Source of the DNA: Flavobacteriaceae bacterium
GTDB taxonomy: Bacteria; Bacteroidota; Bacteroidia; Flavobacteriales; Flavobacteriaceae
Direction: 5' to 3'
Length of the DNA stretch: 8,524 nucleotides
NCBI GenBank assembly: GCA_002713705.1
Contig: PAUJ01000036.1
Coordinates: 4,335-12,858, forward strand
Shown here: piece after piece, positions 6,406 through 8,524 of the stretch
Layout of the letters: the number at the start of each line of letters is the position of its first letter
Numbering within the stretch: the stretch's first letter is position 1
Notes under the pieces: model-generated
What the model was told of the DNA's origin: nothing
Databases searched by the model: none
Seen by the model: only the letters and a program-made list of their open reading frames with translations
Translations under genes and position numbers: made by a program

Positions 6406-7029
6406 CTATTGTCTTTTTGAAATTTCGTCTCGAATACTTACTGCTTTTTCATATTCTTCACTATTAACTGCATCTTCAAGCATTTTTTTTAGTTTTTTTA
6501 ATGAATGCTTGCTGAAGTCTTCTCGAGTAGAAATAGAAGATTTTTTATCGTCACCAGTAATAAGCTGTTTGATAACAGTCGCTGCTTTCTTGGAAAGATC
6601 ATTTTTGTAGGGCTCTACTTCCGTTTTAATACCAGCTTTGTCTAGAATATTTTTATAGGTAAAAATTGGTACATCAAAACGCAGTGCTAAAGCAATAGCA
6701 TCACTAGTTCTTGCGTCTATTATTTCTTCAATGCCATCTCTTTCACAAATAATACTAGAATAAAAAACACCATCTAATAATTTATGAATAATTACTTGTT
6801 GAACAACAATATCGTATCGTATTGCAAAGGTTTTAAATAAATCATGGGTTAGAGGCCTAGGTGGCATAATTTCTTTCTCTAGTGCAATAGCTATAGATTG
6901 GGCTTCAAAAGCACCTATAACGATTGGTAATTTTTGATCTCCATTTTCTTCACTCAAAATTAATGCATAAGCACCATTTTGAGTTTGACTGTATGAAATC
7001 CCTTTAATATTTAGTTTTATTAAACTCAT
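6406..7029 (-). CDS. DUF151 bifunctional nuclease-family protein with C-terminal UVR motif
   Basis: The DUF151 (BFN) family is named after a plant protein reported to have both DNase and RNase activity; the role of the bacterial members is not settled. The 207 aa show the BFN domain at about 1-135: a start strand (LIKLNIKGISYS), YALILSEENG, LPIVIGAFEAQSIAIALE (34-51), RPLTHDLF (58-65) and IDARTSDAIALALRFDVPIF (104-123). A charged linker follows (about 140-172), then a UVR-type helical hairpin at about 176-207 (LKKLKKMLEDAVNSEEYEKA, then IRDEISKR), as in UvrB/UvrC and other protein-contact modules. The BFN plus UVR layout is usual in Bacteroidota. The gene is 6 nt upstream of nupC. Between it and etfA lies a strong terminator, and no good promoter is visible in the 20 nt after that terminator. 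Family assignment secure; cellular function unknown. Confidence 0.9.
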   Translation of the reverse strand: MSLIKLNIKGISYSQTQNGAYALILSEENGDQKLPIVIGAFEAQSIAIALEKEIMPPRPLTHDLFKTFAIRYDIVVQQVIIHKLLDGVFYSSIICERDGIEEIIDARTSDAIALALRFDVPIFTYKNILDKAGIKTEVEPYKNDLSKKAATVIKQLITGDDKKSSISTREDFSKHSLKKLKKMLEDAVNSEEYEKAVSIRDEISKRQ

Positions 7030-7040
7030 TAAAATATATT

Positions 7041-7085
7041 AAAAAAAAACTGTTTAATTTTTTGGGTTCGCCTAAAATTAAACAG
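7041..7085 (-). terminator. intrinsic terminator of etfA
   Basis: Read on the minus strand, CTGTTTAATTTT (7085 to 7074) pairs perfectly with AAAATTAAACAG (7061 to 7050) to form a 12-bp stem with a 12-nt loop. The loop has a possible inner G-C pairing. Nine T follow at once (7049 to 7041). It begins 31 nt past the etfA stop, which is classic terminator placement. On the plus strand there is no T-run, so it acts in one direction only. Confidence 0.85.
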
Positions 7086-7116
7086 CCCATTTATTAAGGC
7101 CCAAATTAATAAAAAA

Positions 7117-8085
7117 TTATGCGTTATTACTTTTAAACTCCTTTAATTTTTCTATTAGTAGTGGTACAAACTCAAAAGCATCTCCAACGATACCATAATC
7201 AGCAGCTTTAAAGAAAGGCGCTTCAGGGTCATTATTGATTACAACTTTTACTTTTGAAGAATTTACTCCTGCTAAATGTTGAATTGCTCCAGAAATACCA
7301 ATTGCAATGTATAAATTAGAAGATACTGGTTTTCCAGTTTGTCCCACGTGTTCACCATGAGGTCTCCAACCTAAGTCACTCACTGGTTTTGAACAAGCAG
7401 TAGCTGCACCTAATACCTCAGCTAAATCTTCAATCATTCCCCAGTTTTCAGGACCTTTCATGCCACGTCCTGCAGAAACTACGATATCAGCATCTGCAAT
7501 AGTTACTTTGTCGTTAGTTTTTTCTATAGAAGCCACCTTGGTATTAAAGTCTTTTTCTGATAAACTTGGAGAGAACGCTTCTGTAGTTAAAGAAGTATCA
7601 TTTTCTAAAACACCAAAAGCATTTTTAGCAAGTGCAATTAATTTTTTTTCGGTAGTAATTTCTGTAGTAGCAAACGCTTTATTTGAAAATACGGTTGAGC
7701 TTATTTTAAATGGTGAAGTACTTGTTGGCAATTCCGTCACATTTGGGACAAACCCAGCTTCCATATTTACCGCTAATAAGGGTGCAAGATACTTGCTGTT
7801 TGCACTGGATGAAATTATTACTACAGGTGATGCTTCACTTTTTGCAGCTTGTGCAATCGTATCTGCATAAGCTGAAGCATTAAAAATTTGCAATTGATCA
7901 TTAGAAACTTGAAGAACTTTAGAAGCTCCATATTTTCCTAATTGATCGGTATTATTACCATTTATGGATATTGCAGTAACCGAGGTTCCTAACATATCGG
8001 CTATCCCTTTTGCATAGGATACCGCTTCGAAAGCTATTTTTTTAAACGTACCTTTTTCAGATTCTGTATATACTAATACTGACAT
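7117..8085 (-). CDS. etfA: electron transfer flavoprotein subunit alpha
   Basis: EtfA and EtfB form the FAD-binding ETF dimer that takes electrons from acyl-CoA and other dehydrogenases and passes them towards the quinone pool through ETF-quinone oxidoreductase. The 322 aa are of normal length. Domain I is at about 1-190 (MSVLVYTESEKG, AISINGNN, VVIISSSANSKYLAP, PLLAVNMEAGFVPNVTEL). The C-terminal FAD domain holds VVSAGRGMKGPENW (202-215), SKPVSDLGWRPHGEHVGQTG (232-251), LYIAIGISGAIQHLAG (258-273), INNDPEAPFFKAADYGIVGD (283-302) and a closing helix. The ATG start has no SD; a palindromic element lies 14-38 nt upstream. It follows etfB after a 99-nt gap and ends at a strong terminator. Lys233 stands where human ETF-alpha has the conserved Arg249. 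Its features are those of the housekeeping beta-oxidation type rather than a bifurcating FixB, though this was not tested. Confidence 0.96.
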   Translation of the reverse strand: MSVLVYTESEKGTFKKIAFEAVSYAKGIADMLGTSVTAISINGNNTDQLGKYGASKVLQVSNDQLQIFNASAYADTIAQAAKSEASPVVIISSSANSKYLAPLLAVNMEAGFVPNVTELPTSTSPFKISSTVFSNKAFATTEITTEKKLIALAKNAFGVLENDTSLTTEAFSPSLSEKDFNTKVASIEKTNDKVTIADADIVVSAGRGMKGPENWGMIEDLAEVLGAATACSKPVSDLGWRPHGEHVGQTGKPVSSNLYIAIGISGAIQHLAGVNSSKVKVVINNDPEAPFFKAADYGIVGDAFEFVPLLIEKLKEFKSNNA

Positions 8086-8098
8086 ATTTTATTTTTTG

Positions 8099-8123
8099 TC
8101 ATCCTGAACTAAATTCAGGACTT
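8099..8123 (+). repeat. 25-nt palindromic (REP-like) unit, plus orientation
   Basis: Read on the plus strand it has the layout TCA, stem TCCTGAA, loop CTAAA, stem TTCAGGA, CTT: a perfect 7-bp stem. The same layout recurs in opposite orientation at 8148-8172. On the plus strand a T-run follows, as in a terminator, but no plus-strand gene precedes it. In the etfB-etfA mRNA the hairpin would sit just upstream of the etfA ATG. Confidence 0.6.
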
Positions 8124-8147
8124 TTTTAAACATTTCTTTAATTTTAT

Positions 8148-8172
8148 AAGTTTCCGAATTATTTCGGAATGA
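8148..8172 (-). repeat. 25-nt palindromic (REP-like) unit, minus orientation
   Basis: Read on the minus strand it has the layout TCA, stem TTCCGAA, loop ATAA, stem TTCGGAA, ACTT: a perfect 7-bp stem. Its TCA head and CTT tail match the unit at 8099-8123, while the stem differs by paired changes (CCTG against TCCG, with compensating bases opposite). That fits two members of one repeat family arranged tail to tail. It starts 12 nt past the etfB stop. Confidence 0.6.
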
Positions 8173-8184
8173 TTTAACCAGCGT

Positions 8185-8524
8185 CTAAATCACCTTTGCT
8201 TCATTGTGCAACAGGTTGATTAATTCATCAACATTATCTACCAATTTAACAGCACCTTTTGAATCTGGTTTTGAGAAACCAGTAATTTTTGTTTCTATAT
8301 TGGTATTTATTGGTTCTTTTACTTTTAACGGTTTGCTACGTGCTTGCATAATACCTCTCATATTTGGAATTCGAAGGTCAGATTCTTCAACAATACCTTT
8401 TTGTCCAGCTACAACTAAAGGGAGGTTAGTATTAATAATTTCATTACCACCATCTATTTCACGAGCTGCGGTTACATTGGTTCCTTCTACTTCAATATTG
8501 ATACACATATTGACAAAATTAGCA
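8185..8524 (-). CDS. etfB: electron transfer flavoprotein subunit beta, C-terminal part (5' end outside window)
   Basis: The partner of EtfA; the beta subunit binds AMP and carries the loop that docks on acyl-CoA dehydrogenases. The frame is open to the window edge, so about 112 of roughly 248 residues are present, and the internal ATG at 8508 is not the start (the frame continues upstream as ANFVN). Visible are the beta-sheet segment INIEVEGTNVTAAREIDGG, then LPLVVAGQKG, and the docking/C-terminal arm region SDLRIPNMRGIMQARSKPLK, which matches the RYPSLRGIM-like motif of EtfB/FixA proteins. The C-terminus ends in a helix (VDELINLLHNEAKVI). The stop is TAG at 8187-8185. It is transcribed ahead of etfA with 99 nt between, an unusually wide gap for this pair, filled by two palindromic units. 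Identity is firm from the etfA pairing and these motifs. Confidence 0.93.
   Translation of the reverse strand, partial: ANFVNMCINIEVEGTNVTAAREIDGGNEIINTNLPLVVAGQKGIVEESDLRIPNMRGIMQARSKPLKVKEPINTNIETKITGFSKPDSKGAVKLVDNVDELINLLHNEAKVI

Noticed and set aside
7460..7870. Plus-strand open frame opposite etfA
   Set aside because: It is the antisense shadow of well-conserved EtfA sequence.

Overview
The window looks like an ordinary chromosomal segment of a Bacteroidota bacterium, most likely Flavobacteriaceae. The grounds are strongly AT-rich DNA, A/T-rich 5' leaders mostly without a Shine-Dalgarno (SD) sequence, a TAnnTTTG-type promoter candidate, a 2TM-domain protein, and characteristic flavobacterial forms of EtfA, the DUF151 nuclease and the nucleoside transporter. 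There is no tRNA, rRNA, CRISPR array, IS element or phage gene.

Left part, + strand (1-1670): the 3' part of a DegT/DnrJ/EryC1/StrS sugar aminotransferase gene, followed after 1 nt by galE. The pair looks like the end of a surface-polysaccharide (nucleotide-sugar) operon. As written, galE is broken by a 1-nt frameshift in a run of nine A just after the codons of its catalytic Tyr/Lys pair.

Right part, - strand (1676-8524), read right to left: etfB (C-terminal part only), etfA, a DUF151 bifunctional nuclease with a UVR motif, a concentrative nucleoside transporter with an extra periplasmic domain, thyA, a 2TM-domain protein, folA and fabD. fabD converges on galE with 5 nt between stop codons. 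etfA ends at a strong intrinsic terminator (7041-7085). A weaker terminator-like hairpin lies beyond nupC (4513-4543). The thyA-2TM-folA set joins thymidylate synthase, which makes dihydrofolate, to dihydrofolate reductase, which recycles it; the nucleoside importer beside it fits nucleotide supply. FabD (malonyl transfer to ACP) and ETF (electrons from acyl-CoA dehydrogenation) are unrelated housekeeping functions.

I do not see a new defence, mobile or biosynthetic system. The points most worth checking are the galE frameshift, two oppositely oriented 25-nt palindromic units between etfB and etfA, SD sequences found only at thyA and folA, and the fused N-terminal domain on the nucleoside transporter.
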